64,000 nucleotides of DNA from Massilibacillus massiliensis. Its GTDB lineage: Bacteria; Bacillota; Negativicutes; FLKF01. Location of the stretch: positions 1,569,534 through 1,633,533 of the forward strand of contig NZ_LT575483.1 of the NCBI RefSeq assembly GCF_900086705.1, in the 5' to 3' direction. Under the pieces are notes generated by a model. It was not told where the DNA came from. It was given only the letters and a program-made list of their open reading frames with translations, and made no database searches. The translations under genes and the position numbers were made by a program. The stretch's first letter is position 1. Each line of letters starts with the position of its first letter. Shown in pieces: positions 18,115-26,829 of the stretch.

Positions 18115-19152
18115 TTATAAATTGGGCTGTAACACAACTTTAATCGCTGTTCCATTACGAGATAGATCAATCCCTTGTTGAATCTCCTTAAGTGGAAGTA
18201 TATGTGTAATAAACTTTTTCGCTGGAAACTTTTCTGAGATTGCGAGTTCAAAGGCCTTTTGCACTTGCAAACTATTTGCACCAAAATGTCCATAAATCCA
18301 AAGATTGTTATAGTGGATATAATTCGTATCCAATTCACATAAACTCCCTTTTGGAACACCACCGAAGAAAACAATAATACCTCCCTGTCTTGCCATATAA
18401 ATACTTTGTGCCTGCGCCTTTACCGATGGATTTGCGGAAATTACTTTATCTGCCCCTTTACCTTTGGTAATTTCTTTTATGCGCTGAATTGGATCTTCCT
18501 TTATACTATTGATAATAAAATCAGCACCAAACTGTTTTGTCATCTCCAGACGGTTGTCATTAATTTCAACCATGATCACCTGCTGGGCCCCCCGCAATTT
18601 TGCCAGTTGTGCATGAAAACAGCCAATCGGACCTGCACCAATAATAACGACTGTATCACCTAATGTAATCCCGATATTTTCTTGACAAGCGAATACGGAA
18701 GACAATGGCTCACTTAAGGTTGCACTTTCAAAGCTTACATCAGCCGGAAGCTTGAATACAGCATCCCTTTCCAACTGCGCCTTGCTCACCGACACATAAT
18801 CGGCAAACCCTCCTTGTCTTGTGATATAATCGCCGGGATGCAGACAATTTTCACTATGCCCGCCGCGACAAGGTTCACATTTTAAGCAATGATCCTCTGG
18901 ATAAATATAAAGCCGATCACCAAGTGCGTAAATTTCAACGTCTGCATCCACCTCATCAACTACACCGACAATTTCATGTCCAAAAATATGCGGATACTGT
19001 CCCATACGAGAATCCGTCCCCATATTGCGGATATCTGAACCACACAAACCGACTGCCATAACCTTTAAAATCAGACCGCCTGAGGGACAAGTTGGTTTTG
19101 GTATCTCTTCAACTCTAATGTCATCGGGTCCATACATAATTGCTGCTTGCAT
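18115..19152 (-). CDS. Zinc-dependent medium-chain dehydrogenase, second copy
   Basis: The start is at MQAAIMYGPDDIRVEEIP behind GGGGTGAAAAA, giving 345 aa. Catalytic zinc region: GLCGSDIRNMG and IFGHEIVGVVDEV. Structural zinc: CLKCEPCRGGHSENC. NAD site: VVIIGAGPIGCFHAQLAKLR. It is only distantly like the GatD-type enzyme in the same operon, so the two probably act at different carbons or on different intermediates. It lies between the aldolase and PTS genes. The substrate is unknown. Confidence 0.86.
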   Translation of the reverse strand: MQAAIMYGPDDIRVEEIPKPTCPSGGLILKVMAVGLCGSDIRNMGTDSRMGQYPHIFGHEIVGVVDEVDADVEIYALGDRLYIYPEDHCLKCEPCRGGHSENCLHPGDYITRQGGFADYVSVSKAQLERDAVFKLPADVSFESATLSEPLSSVFACQENIGITLGDTVVIIGAGPIGCFHAQLAKLRGAQQVIMVEINDNRLEMTKQFGADFIINSIKEDPIQRIKEITKGKGADKVISANPSVKAQAQSIYMARQGGIIVFFGGVPKGSLCELDTNYIHYNNLWIYGHFGANSLQVQKAFELAISEKFPAKKFITHILPLKEIQQGIDLSRNGTAIKVVLQPNL

Positions 19153-19201
19153 TTTTTCACCCCATCTATATTTTTTTCCTTTGGAATAGTCCATCTATTA
19201 C

Positions 19202-19222
19202 CCCGCCCTCTTTTAGGGCGGG
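19202..19222 (-). other. GC-rich intercistronic hairpin
   Basis: The stem CCCGCCCT/AGGGCGGG has a 5-nt loop. It lies in the 90-nt gap between the aldolase stop and the dehydrogenase start and lacks a T run. It is far richer in G+C than its surroundings. It may stabilise or cleave the operon mRNA between the two cistrons. Confidence 0.6.
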
Positions 19223-19242
19223 CGTAACAAACAGCAAAGTTC

Positions 19243-19899
19243 TTATTTATAACGATTTCTTTTACTTCCTGCATGTGTATTACACATTTTTTCCCATTCC
19301 TCTTCTGGAATATCATGAATCTCACCGATAGATTTAGCAATCGTATAAATCTTCATCACTTCTTCGCCTGCTTCCAAAAAGGCAACCGCTTTTTCTAACT
19401 CACTGCCAACACATACACAGCCATGATTTCCCAATAAAACCATATCATGATCTTTCATCGCATCTTCCAGCCCATTGGCAATATCTTTTGTTGACGGCTG
19501 GCCAAATGGCAAGCATGGAATATCTTCAAATAATAATCCGAAGGTTGCAGAACAGCGAAGCTGAATCGGTTTATTACAATAAGCAAACGCCGTTAAATGC
19601 GGTGCATGTGTATGAACAACGGCATTACAATCTGGCCGTGAACGAAGTGCAGCCTCATGCAGCAGGTACTCACTAGAGCGCTTCTTTGTTCCATCGATCT
19701 GCTCTCCATCCTTCATAACCGCAATCATGTCCGGTGTCAGCAATGATTTTCTCATCCCAGAAGGCGTAATATATAATTTGCCTGATTCTCTATCGAAAAT
19801 AGAAATATTTCCTTCCAAGGGATTCACCAATCCCTTTTCATCCAACAGCTTTGCATAAAACACAATCTCTTTCTTAAATTCCAAATCTTTATCCATCAT
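19243..19899 (-). CDS. Class II aldolase/epimerase (FucA/AraD family)
   Basis: A protein of 218 aa, the FucA length. Zinc ligands are in VVHTHAPHLTAFAYCNKP (two His) and VLLGNHGCVCVGSELEKA (third His). The N-terminal GNISIFDRESGKLYITPSGM binds the phosphate. It would cleave a ketose-1-phosphate (fuculose/ribulose/xylulose-1-P type) to dihydroxyacetone phosphate and an aldehyde, or act as a 4-epimerase. It is the first catabolic gene after the regulator (21-nt gap). An aldolase beside epimerases and isomerases suggests a branched or multi-step pathway. Confidence 0.88.
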   Translation of the reverse strand: MMDKDLEFKKEIVFYAKLLDEKGLVNPLEGNISIFDRESGKLYITPSGMRKSLLTPDMIAVMKDGEQIDGTKKRSSEYLLHEAALRSRPDCNAVVHTHAPHLTAFAYCNKPIQLRCSATFGLLFEDIPCLPFGQPSTKDIANGLEDAMKDHDMVLLGNHGCVCVGSELEKAVAFLEAGEEVMKIYTIAKSIGEIHDIPEEEWEKMCNTHAGSKRNRYK

Positions 19900-19920
19900 G
19901 GCCTCCTATGACTGTTATAT

Positions 19921-21843
19921 TTAAAAGGTTTTTAAAAATTCATTTAAAAACTTTTCATACGATTTTTTCTGGAGCAGCGACTGAATTCCATTCTGCTCTT
20001 TTATATAATGATATAATTTCAAAAAAACAGTTTCCCAAAGCGAGCCTTTTTCTTTTTCTATATTTAAAAGAAAAACCACCTGCACCATACTTGTTTCATC
20101 CCATTTCACTGGACGATCCAAAATTAATATCGAAATAGAGGATACAGCAATATCATTATAAATCGGATGGGGAATCGCCGTCCATTCTCCGATTGCGGTA
20201 GCAGAAAGCTTCTCCCTTTCAAAAACAGATTTTTTGGTTTCTTCACTCATTAACCCTTTTTGTATCGCTGCATCGGTTAAAAAATTCAAACATATTTCTT
20301 TTGTATCAAAGGATTTTCCGGTGTAAAAGTTACTGGCATCAAAAAATTGTTTAATATCATCGACTTGAATTGTCGGCTTTCTAAATACAACCTCTTCGAT
20401 TCTCGAAATGTCATTTTGTTTAAGCATATGATTGATGCGTATGATCTTTAAAGAATTCATATTTTCCAAAGGAACCGTCGTAAAAACAAAATCTACTTCA
20501 TTAAGCAAAGTCTGTGTCACTTCATATTTAGGAATGATCTTCATCACCTGAATTCTTTCATGAAAATATTCCTCAATCTTCGCCTTTAACAAAACAGCAA
20601 CGCCAAGACCCGCTGAACAAACAATCACCACATTTTTCGGTTGTATTCCCTCTTTGATTCCACTGCGGCTAATGGCGGCTCCAAAGTGAAGCGCAATATA
20701 TCCTATCTCACTTTCATTAAATTCAATATGATCTATTTCTCTTACCACTTTTCCTGCCAAAATCCCCATCTGAAAAGCCAACGGATAGTCTTTCTTTATT
20801 GTGTTTAGAAGTTCATTTCTTATATTCATATGAAATTCGACACGCGCCATCGCAATACTTAAATGCAAAGACAGTCCATCAATTAAATATTTATCCTCTG
20901 TAAAATCTAAAGACATCTTATCTTTTACTTCCTGTAATATCTTTTTGACCAGATCTCGCACATGCGCTTTGTTTACAAAATTCCCTTCATTGGCAATTCG
21001 TTTACTGGTCAACAAACATTGGGCAATGTAATAGACTTCACTAAAGGATACATCTACTCCTGTTTGATGGAAAATTTCTTCTATCATATCTTTGGCAATA
21101 CTATATTCAAAATTACTCTCTAAATTTTTTGCCGCGCTTACCGAATACGATACAATCTTATTTAACTTAGAACGCTGCAGTGCAAGCGCTGCATGTATGC
21201 ACAAATTCGTCTTAGCTGAATCTGTCAATTGAAGGTTTCTCATATTTAAAACACGCTGCAGCATCCGATCCATATCGTCCATACTTACATCAGAAAAAAC
21301 TTTTCGATATAAAATCCCCTCTTGATTTTTTGCCAAAAATTCAGAAATACAATATCGTAAATTTCCTTCTGTCCCTTGTAAACAAATTCCCTCTGTTTTG
21401 TACTGGACAATATGTAAACCATACCTTTTTAATTGTTCCCTCACATCATTCAACTGTATTTTAAACGTAGAAAGTCCCAAAAACATTTCTTCTGCCAAAT
21501 CCATCTGCGTAATCGTTTCATCAGAAAACGTACATGCAAGTAAACGGCAAATGATAAATTCAGTTCTTCCTCCGCTGTCATCCAAACTACTGCCGCTTTC
21601 ATCAAATAATACTGATAAAAGATCCTCTCCTTCTTCTGCAGAGCAAAGTTTATATCCCTTATTGGGTGCAGAGATAATTTTGCTTTTTCTTTCTGAAAGT
21701 ACACTTTGCATTTTTTTCATATCGGAACGAATCGTTCGGGAAGATACCTGTAACAATTGTGCAAGCTCTTCGCCCGTAATGCCCTGCGGATATCGTATCA
21801 ACATTTCAAATATTTTTCTACATCGTTGATTTAACCTGCACAT
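19921..21843 (-). CDS. PTS-regulated PRD transcriptional activator (MtlR/LicR type)
   Basis: The start is at MCRLNQRCRKIFEMLIRY because AAAGGAG precedes it; an upstream ATG at 21879 has no ribosome site. This gives 640 aa. Order: DeoR/HTH_11 domain (about 5-70, GEELAQLLQVSSRTIRSDMK), a second HTH (about 85-150), PRD1 and PRD2 (about 180-400), a GatB-like EIIB domain (NVVIVCSAGLGVAVLLKAKI) and a C-terminal EIIA domain (TAIGEWTAIPHPIYNDI). It activates PTS operons in response to phosphorylation by HPr and the cognate EIIs. Here it leads the operon it presumably controls. Confidence 0.92.
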   Translation of the reverse strand: MCRLNQRCRKIFEMLIRYPQGITGEELAQLLQVSSRTIRSDMKKMQSVLSERKSKIISAPNKGYKLCSAEEGEDLLSVLFDESGSSLDDSGGRTEFIICRLLACTFSDETITQMDLAEEMFLGLSTFKIQLNDVREQLKRYGLHIVQYKTEGICLQGTEGNLRYCISEFLAKNQEGILYRKVFSDVSMDDMDRMLQRVLNMRNLQLTDSAKTNLCIHAALALQRSKLNKIVSYSVSAAKNLESNFEYSIAKDMIEEIFHQTGVDVSFSEVYYIAQCLLTSKRIANEGNFVNKAHVRDLVKKILQEVKDKMSLDFTEDKYLIDGLSLHLSIAMARVEFHMNIRNELLNTIKKDYPLAFQMGILAGKVVREIDHIEFNESEIGYIALHFGAAISRSGIKEGIQPKNVVIVCSAGLGVAVLLKAKIEEYFHERIQVMKIIPKYEVTQTLLNEVDFVFTTVPLENMNSLKIIRINHMLKQNDISRIEEVVFRKPTIQVDDIKQFFDASNFYTGKSFDTKEICLNFLTDAAIQKGLMSEETKKSVFEREKLSATAIGEWTAIPHPIYNDIAVSSISILILDRPVKWDETSMVQVVFLLNIEKEKGSLWETVFLKLYHYIKEQNGIQSLLQKKSYEKFLNEFLKTF

Positions 21844-22130
21844 TAAATCCAGCTCCTTTTCCCTCGCTGTGCATTCCATTTCTTAAATTGATATCATTGT
21901 AACAGACTTTTTTTCATGCGCATAGACAATATAGTTTCCTGAATTGAGGAAATCTTCCGATAATTATTTAAAACTATTTTCCGCATATAACTTCACATTG
22001 GAAAATTATATCTTAAATACTTCTTATCTTCCACGCATTTTATTTTTAAAACAGCCTCTATTTTATGCAGACCAACTTTGTTTTCAGAACGGAATTTTAC
22101 GAACTTTTAACATAACATGCTTCTTTTTCC
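21844..22130. other. Divergent intergenic region, PRD regulator versus TadG-like gene
   Basis: AT-rich region without a convincing gene. A 71-codon open frame at 21944-22159 lacks a ribosome site and has shadow-like composition. It should contain the PTS operon promoter on the minus strand. A short inverted repeat TTTCCTGAATTGAGGAAA lies near 21937-21954 and may be an operator. Confidence 0.4.
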
Positions 22131-22160
22131 TTGAAAGAAAATTACCATTTATTATATAAT
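22131..22160 (+). promoter_or_regulatory. Sigma-A promoter of the TadG-like gene
   Basis: TTGAAA, 18-nt spacer, TATAAT, ending 37 nt before the ATG at 22198. GATAAGGAGACACTATA provides the ribosome site. Confidence 0.7.
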
Positions 22161-22197
22161 AATAGTAAAGGATTTTACCCGATAAGGAGACACTATA

Positions 22198-23322
22198 ATG
22201 CGTAAAACCAACCTGTTCCAACGTGGTTCAATACTCGTATTCACAGCCGTTCTATTACCAATTTTTCTTGCCTTTACTGGACTCGCCGTAGATATCGGCT
22301 ATGTCTATGTACAGCACGCCCATATGCAAAACGTAGCCGACGCAGCGGCCCTGGCAGGTGCTTCCAAACTTGGAACAAGTAATGTCGCTGCACAGAATTT
22401 TGCCAATACCTATATTGATAAAAATAAAGATGACACTGATATAAATCAAACGGTGACTTATTCTTTTCCTACAGAGGATTCCTTAAAAAAACTTCGCGTT
22501 GATATCTCTAAAGATATTCCATTGTTCTTTTTTAAGTATTTTGATTTTAATACTGTGAATCTTGCAGTACATGCAACGGCATCATATCAGGGAGGCGGAA
22601 AAAACATCTTCGATTACACAATTATTTCTGGCTCTGATAATGGTATTTTAAACTTAGGACCCGGTGGTGGAAATATATATAATGGTTTGATTCACTCCAA
22701 CTACAAAATTAGTCAAGGCGGTGGAAACAATACTGCCACAGGCACAATCACTGCTGTAAACAAAGATATCTGGTCCAGTACCTCCCAAAATTCATTTCAT
22801 CTAAACGGAACCGCTACAGGAAGTGCTGCCGCAATTGATATTTCTGTTGCTAACTCCGGCTTATCTTCGCGCATTAATGAAATAAAAAGTAAAAATACTT
22901 ACAACAAGAAGGACTACACAGACGGTTTAGATTTATCTTCATTCGGTCAAGGAATCTATGTAACCGGCGATTTCAAACCAGGCTATGTAAAATGGGATGG
23001 AAGTTTAGATACAACAACAATCGTAATCGCCGAAGGCGATATTGTCTTTCCAGGCAATAACGGTAAAACCATGAGTTCTAATAACCATATTATCTTTTGC
23101 TCGCTTAACGGTGATATCAACTTTACCTTCAACGGATCATTCTATGGAATCCTATATGCGCCAAACGGTAAAATCAATTTAAATATGGGCGGAAGTACCT
23201 TTAACGGAAGTATCGTTGGTAAAACCTTAGATTTAGGCTATGGAAATACTACGATAAATGGTAAATCGTTCGATATTGGCACTGGTAGTGGCGGCACAAC
23301 CAAAGTCAGTCTTACCGAATAA
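22198..23322 (+). CDS. TadE/G-like pilus-associated secreted protein
   Basis: A protein of 374 aa. Residues 1-60 are a TadE/TadG-like N-terminus: RGSILVFTAVLLPIFLAFTG is the membrane segment, then LAVDIGYVYVQHAHMQNVADAAALAGASKL. The rest is Gly/Asn-rich and predicted beta-rich, with repeated short NG/GN turns (e.g. FPGNNGKTMSSNNH, NLNMGGSTFNGSIVG), resembling a beta-helix. There is no von Willebrand domain as in long TadG proteins. Probably an envelope or pilus-linked protein of the adjacent Tad system. It is transcribed alone, convergent with the tad operon, and followed by repeat copy C. Confidence 0.8.
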   Translation: MRKTNLFQRGSILVFTAVLLPIFLAFTGLAVDIGYVYVQHAHMQNVADAAALAGASKLGTSNVAAQNFANTYIDKNKDDTDINQTVTYSFPTEDSLKKLRVDISKDIPLFFFKYFDFNTVNLAVHATASYQGGGKNIFDYTIISGSDNGILNLGPGGGNIYNGLIHSNYKISQGGGNNTATGTITAVNKDIWSSTSQNSFHLNGTATGSAAAIDISVANSGLSSRINEIKSKNTYNKKDYTDGLDLSSFGQGIYVTGDFKPGYVKWDGSLDTTTIVIAEGDIVFPGNNGKTMSSNNHIIFCSLNGDINFTFNGSFYGILYAPNGKINLNMGGSTFNGSIVGKTLDLGYGNTTINGKSFDIGTGSGGTTKVSLTE

Positions 23323-23335
23323 AATAGACATAAAC

Positions 23336-23606
23336 AATAGTGGTATCGCATTAAAATGCGACACCACTATTATTTTCGTTCCTGGCCTTTTCCGGAAAAA
23401 CACGTTCCGCAGTATGAAAAAATGCCAACTTGCGTTAAAAAATCTGTTTGTTTGAACGAAGTGAGTTTACAGATTTTAGCAAGTTGGCATTTTTTCAAGT
23501 GTTTTGGAGGTTCTAGGCCTAGCCTTTTCGTTCTTTTGGGCAATGCTAAAAGGACATCTACGTGCTTAGTAATACATCAAGATTTTCACAAACAAAATTT
23601 TAATGC
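23336..23606 (+). repeat. 3'-end composite repeat, copy C (no palindrome)
   Basis: It starts 13 nt after the TadG-like stop. Proximal hairpin AATAGTGG.../...CCACTATT around ATCGCAT/ATGCGAC (23336-23370), then GGCCTTTTCCGGAAAAACAC. The long hairpin has stem TGCCAACTTGC/GCAAGTTGGCA and apical GAACGAAGTGAG, ending TTTTTTC. Then CAAGTGTTTTGGAGG and the hairpin TTCTTTTGGGCAATGCTAAA. An AT-rich tail ends in TTAATGC. It reads in the direction of the upstream gene. Confidence 0.83.
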
Positions 23607-23616
23607 ACTGGTCTCT

Positions 23617-23967
23617 TTATCTATGAAAATTTAATTGTTCTCCCACTTTCCAATTAAACTGTTTCACCATTCCACTCTTTATCTCCAACGTATCCTTGGC
23701 TTTCCAGCACCAGCTCACTTGCCAAGGCCGTAAATTTTCAATAATTTTTAGAATCCTTCCATCTCTGTCTAAATACACAATATCCAAGGCATACCGCATA
23801 CCTATCATATGTACACTATTGCAATTGCAAAGCAATAGCCCTTCAATATTCTCCAAAGCCGAGGTTCCCAATAAGCCTATGAAACGGGTCCAAAAAGTAT
23901 CAGCGATCGTGATTTTTAGCTCAACGGGTCTACGTTCCAATTCCACAGCAAGACAATGCATTTTCAT
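23617..23967 (-). CDS. DUF192 family protein
   Basis: A protein of 116 aa with the DUF192 signature: FWTRFIGLLG (family RxxGLmg), LEGLLLCNCNSVHMIGMRY-type centre and DIVYLDRDGRILKIIENLRP. Small beta-rich domain; function unknown. DUF192 genes often sit at the end of tad operons, as here, where the start overlaps the tadC stop by 4 nt. No signal peptide, so probably cytoplasmic in this case. Confidence 0.85.
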   Translation of the reverse strand: MKMHCLAVELERRPVELKITIADTFWTRFIGLLGTSALENIEGLLLCNCNSVHMIGMRYALDIVYLDRDGRILKIIENLRPWQVSWCWKAKDTLEIKSGMVKQFNWKVGEQLNFHR

Positions 23968-24911
23968 TTACCCAATACGCCTCCTAAATTACGTGCCAAG
24001 CTGAGAATTACGGGAACGAGTACGACGATAAATAAGGCTGGGAAAATAAATAAAACCAAGGGAAACAGCATTTTTACCGGTGCTTTCAAGGCTTCTTCCT
24101 TAATCGACTGGCGACGACGTTCGCGCATATTTTCAGACTGCACCAACAAGGTCTTTCCCATACTCACACCAAGCCGATCTGATTGGATCACTGCTGCGGT
24201 AAACAAATGCATTTCCTGTAACCGGCAACGCTCTGCCATATTCGTAAGCGCAATCCGTCTTGTCATCCCCATGCGAATATCACGCAACATTTTACTGCAC
24301 TCATCAATCAGCGGTCCTTTCATTTTATCGGTAACTTTTGACATCGCACCATCAAAAGATAACCCAGCCTGTACACTCACACAGAGCAAATCCAATACCT
24401 CCGGCAGTTGCCGCAGAATGAGCTTGCGTCGTTTAGCTATCAATGAATCCAAAAATACAAGAGGCAGTGCCGCACCAATCACAATAGCCGCAACTGTAAT
24501 CGCAAACCCCTGAATAAAAATCATATGTTTCACATAAAAAGCAAAAAATACCGCGATGATCATACAAGCAATAGAGGACAACATCCAGAAGCAGACAAAT
24601 GCATTCACGCTCCAGATATGCTGTTTTCCAGCACGTAGGATACGAGCTGCCAACATTTCAGAAATACGGCTTGGCGCCAAGCGAATCAGCTTTTCCTCTA
24701 TACCATGAAAAAACGGCAGGACAATGCGTTCTGTAAAAGGTTTATCCAATTTATCACTTTCAAACCGTACTTGTTCATCTAATGAAGCCGCCCGTTGCAT
24801 ACGTTGTACACGCTCTTTCACTTGCGTTCTCGGTGCAATCTTGGTAATGATAAATAGATAGAAAAATAAAAATATGAAAAATCCGCAGGCAAGCGCAATC
24901 CATAATGCCAT
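23964..24911 (-). CDS. tadC: Tad pilus inner-membrane platform protein TadC
   Basis: The start is at MALWIALACGFFIFLF behind GGGGGCGTTAAT, 1 nt after the tadA stop, giving 315 aa. N-terminal membrane segment, then the type II secretion F domain with LPEVLDLLCVSVQAGLSFDG, the hallmark of TadC, and two C-terminal helices ending near VLVPVILSLARNLGG. With TadB it forms the platform driven by the TadA ATPase. Confidence 0.92.
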   Translation of the reverse strand: MALWIALACGFFIFLFFYLFIITKIAPRTQVKERVQRMQRAASLDEQVRFESDKLDKPFTERIVLPFFHGIEEKLIRLAPSRISEMLAARILRAGKQHIWSVNAFVCFWMLSSIACMIIAVFFAFYVKHMIFIQGFAITVAAIVIGAALPLVFLDSLIAKRRKLILRQLPEVLDLLCVSVQAGLSFDGAMSKVTDKMKGPLIDECSKMLRDIRMGMTRRIALTNMAERCRLQEMHLFTAAVIQSDRLGVSMGKTLLVQSENMRERRRQSIKEEALKAPVKMLFPLVLFIFPALFIVVLVPVILSLARNLGGVLGK

Positions 24912-24912
24912 A

Positions 24913-26307
24913 TTAACGCCCCCATTCATCATTTAACATAGCTTCGCCGCCAAGTTCAAACAATTGAATCGGAATATGAATTCCATTCGTTTGAAATTTT
25001 TCGATAAACTTTGGCTGTATACCGGACGCCTTAAACTGTCCGATGATTTTACCCTTTTCATCGACACCACTTTGGACGAACTGGAAAATATCCTGCAAAA
25101 TAATCACATCACCTTCCATATTCTGTACCTCAGTGATATGTGTAATTTTTCGACTGCCATCCCGCAGTCTAGCCTGTTGAATAATCAAATCCACCGCCGA
25201 AGAGATCTGTTCTCGAATTGCTCTGACCGGCAGATCCATACCAGCCATCAATACCATCGTCTCCAAACGACTTAAAGCATCCCGCGGCGTATTGGCATGT
25301 GCCGTTGTCAACGATCCGTCATGTCCGGTATTCATTGCCTGCAGCATATCCAGTGCTTCACCTGAACGCACTTCTCCGACTAAAATTCGATCCGGCCGCA
25401 TCCGAAGCGCATTGCGTACCAAATCACGAATTGTAATCCTTCCTGTACCTTCAATGTTCGCCGGACGACTTTCTAAAGTAACCACATGGTCCTGCATCAG
25501 TCTAAGCTCTGCCGCATCCTCAATCGTAACAATTCGCTCATCAGTTGGAATAAAGGAAGATAAAACATTCAAAGTTGTTGTTTTCCCTGAACCCGTCCCA
25601 CCGGATACAAGTATATTGACACGTGCTGCCACACAAGCTCGTAAAAAAGTCGCCATATCTTCACTGAGTGAGCCAAATCCAATCAAATTTTCTACCGTAA
25701 GCGGTTCTCGTGTAAATTTGCGAATCGTTACACAAGGCCCCACCAAGGAAAGGGGGGGGATGATGATATTTACACGCGATCCATCCTCTAAACGTGCATC
25801 CACCAATGGAGAACTCTCATCAATCCGCCTGCCCATCGGTGCAATAATGCGCTCAATGATATTCATCAAATGTCCGTCATCATGAAATTGTACTTTGCTA
25901 AGATGCAATTTCCCCATGCGTTCAACAAATACATGTTTAGGGCCATTCACCATAATTTCTGTAATTGTTTCATCTTTCAACAGTGGTTCAATCGGTCCCA
26001 AACCGAGCATTTCATCCAGCACATCCGCGACGATCGCACTTCTCTCACCGCGCGGCACTGCAAACGGATTTTCATCTAGCACTCGGTTACAGTATTCCGT
26101 GATGATCAATTCCACTTCTCGGCGATCTTGCTGTCCATTCGTTAAAATTTGCTGTTGCTCCAGATTCATCTCATCCACAATGCGACGGTGAATATCCAGC
26201 TTCAATTCCTGATACTGATCCTCTGTCGCCTTATTTTTTCTCCCGGCAAAAATCGGTTTTTGCTCCTCAATGGCTTCTTTTCTTCCCAATCGTTCCAATA
26301 ATGACAT
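24913..26307 (-). CDS. tadA: Tad pilus assembly ATPase TadA/CpaF
   Basis: A protein of 464 aa. An N-terminal domain precedes the RecA-like secretion ATPase core. Walker A NILVSGGTGSGKTTTLNVLS (about 228-247), Asp box VTIEDAAELRL, Walker B RPDRILVGEVRSGEALDMLQ and His box TGHDGSLTTAHANTPRDALS are all intact. It powers Flp pilin polymerisation from the cytoplasm. It follows tadE with a 4-nt gap. Confidence 0.96.
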   Translation of the reverse strand: MSLLERLGRKEAIEEQKPIFAGRKNKATEDQYQELKLDIHRRIVDEMNLEQQQILTNGQQDRREVELIITEYCNRVLDENPFAVPRGERSAIVADVLDEMLGLGPIEPLLKDETITEIMVNGPKHVFVERMGKLHLSKVQFHDDGHLMNIIERIIAPMGRRIDESSPLVDARLEDGSRVNIIIPPLSLVGPCVTIRKFTREPLTVENLIGFGSLSEDMATFLRACVAARVNILVSGGTGSGKTTTLNVLSSFIPTDERIVTIEDAAELRLMQDHVVTLESRPANIEGTGRITIRDLVRNALRMRPDRILVGEVRSGEALDMLQAMNTGHDGSLTTAHANTPRDALSRLETMVLMAGMDLPVRAIREQISSAVDLIIQQARLRDGSRKITHITEVQNMEGDVIILQDIFQFVQSGVDEKGKIIGQFKASGIQPKFIEKFQTNGIHIPIQLFELGGEAMLNDEWGR

Positions 26308-26311
26308 CGTA

Positions 26312-26734
26312 TCACTCCTTATGCATCGTCAGCGAAGATTGAATTGTTGGTGGCAACGAAAAATCCATTCCCATAAGGCTGATACCAGCCCAAGTACAAC
26401 GCGCTGTCAATGTCACTGTAACCCGCCTTCCGGCAGCAGTATTATTTACCACTTCATCTTGTGTTTCAAAAACAAAGTCATCTGTTTGCGAAGATGGATT
26501 CCAAGTATAAACACTTGTTAAAAAATTCTGTGAGGCATATCTGTTACGAATGGTATCTTCCGCCACACCGACTGCCGCCGCTCTAGCACTATCACGAGCA
26601 ATCGACGTCAACGTAAGATAATCGTGACAAAGTAAAGCCGTGTAAGTAAAACCAAAAAACATAAACATAAAAAAAGGAAATACAATGGCAAACTCTAGAA
26701 TTGATTGTCCTGCTTGATCTTTATATTTACACAT
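26312..26734 (-). CDS. tadE: TadE-like minor pseudopilin
   Basis: A protein of 140 aa. The N-terminal DQAGQSILEFAIVFPFFMFM is the TadE prepilin-like region with the Glu at the expected place, one membrane helix (about 13-35), then a soluble domain. Start behind GAGGTGTAGTGC. Minor pilin of the Tad machine, probably processed by the TadV peptidase encoded at 32781. It lies between the flp attenuator hairpin and tadA. Confidence 0.85.
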   Translation of the reverse strand: MCKYKDQAGQSILEFAIVFPFFMFMFFGFTYTALLCHDYLTLTSIARDSARAAAVGVAEDTIRNRYASQNFLTSVYTWNPSSQTDDFVFETQDEVVNNTAAGRRVTVTLTARCTWAGISLMGMDFSLPPTIQSSLTMHKE

Positions 26735-26776
26735 GCACTACACCTCATCACGCCTTTTATTTTTCAGAGAGAAAAC

Positions 26777-26800
26777 AGCCCCTTGAAAATTCAAGAGGCT
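26777..26800 (-). terminator. Attenuating hairpin after flp
   Basis: The stem AGCCTCTTGAA/TTCAAGGGGCT on the minus strand is perfect only with a G.U pair and is followed by GTTTTC. It lies between flp and tadE. A partial terminator here would make pilin mRNA more abundant than the assembly genes downstream. Confidence 0.65.
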
Positions 26801-26829
26801 CAAAATTATACCATAATATTATATGTTTC

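Noticed and set aside
21944-22159. 71-codon plus-strand frame upstream of the TadG-like gene
   Set aside because: No ribosome site, Phe/Leu/Tyr-rich translation of AT-rich intergenic DNA, and it overlaps the promoter of the real gene.
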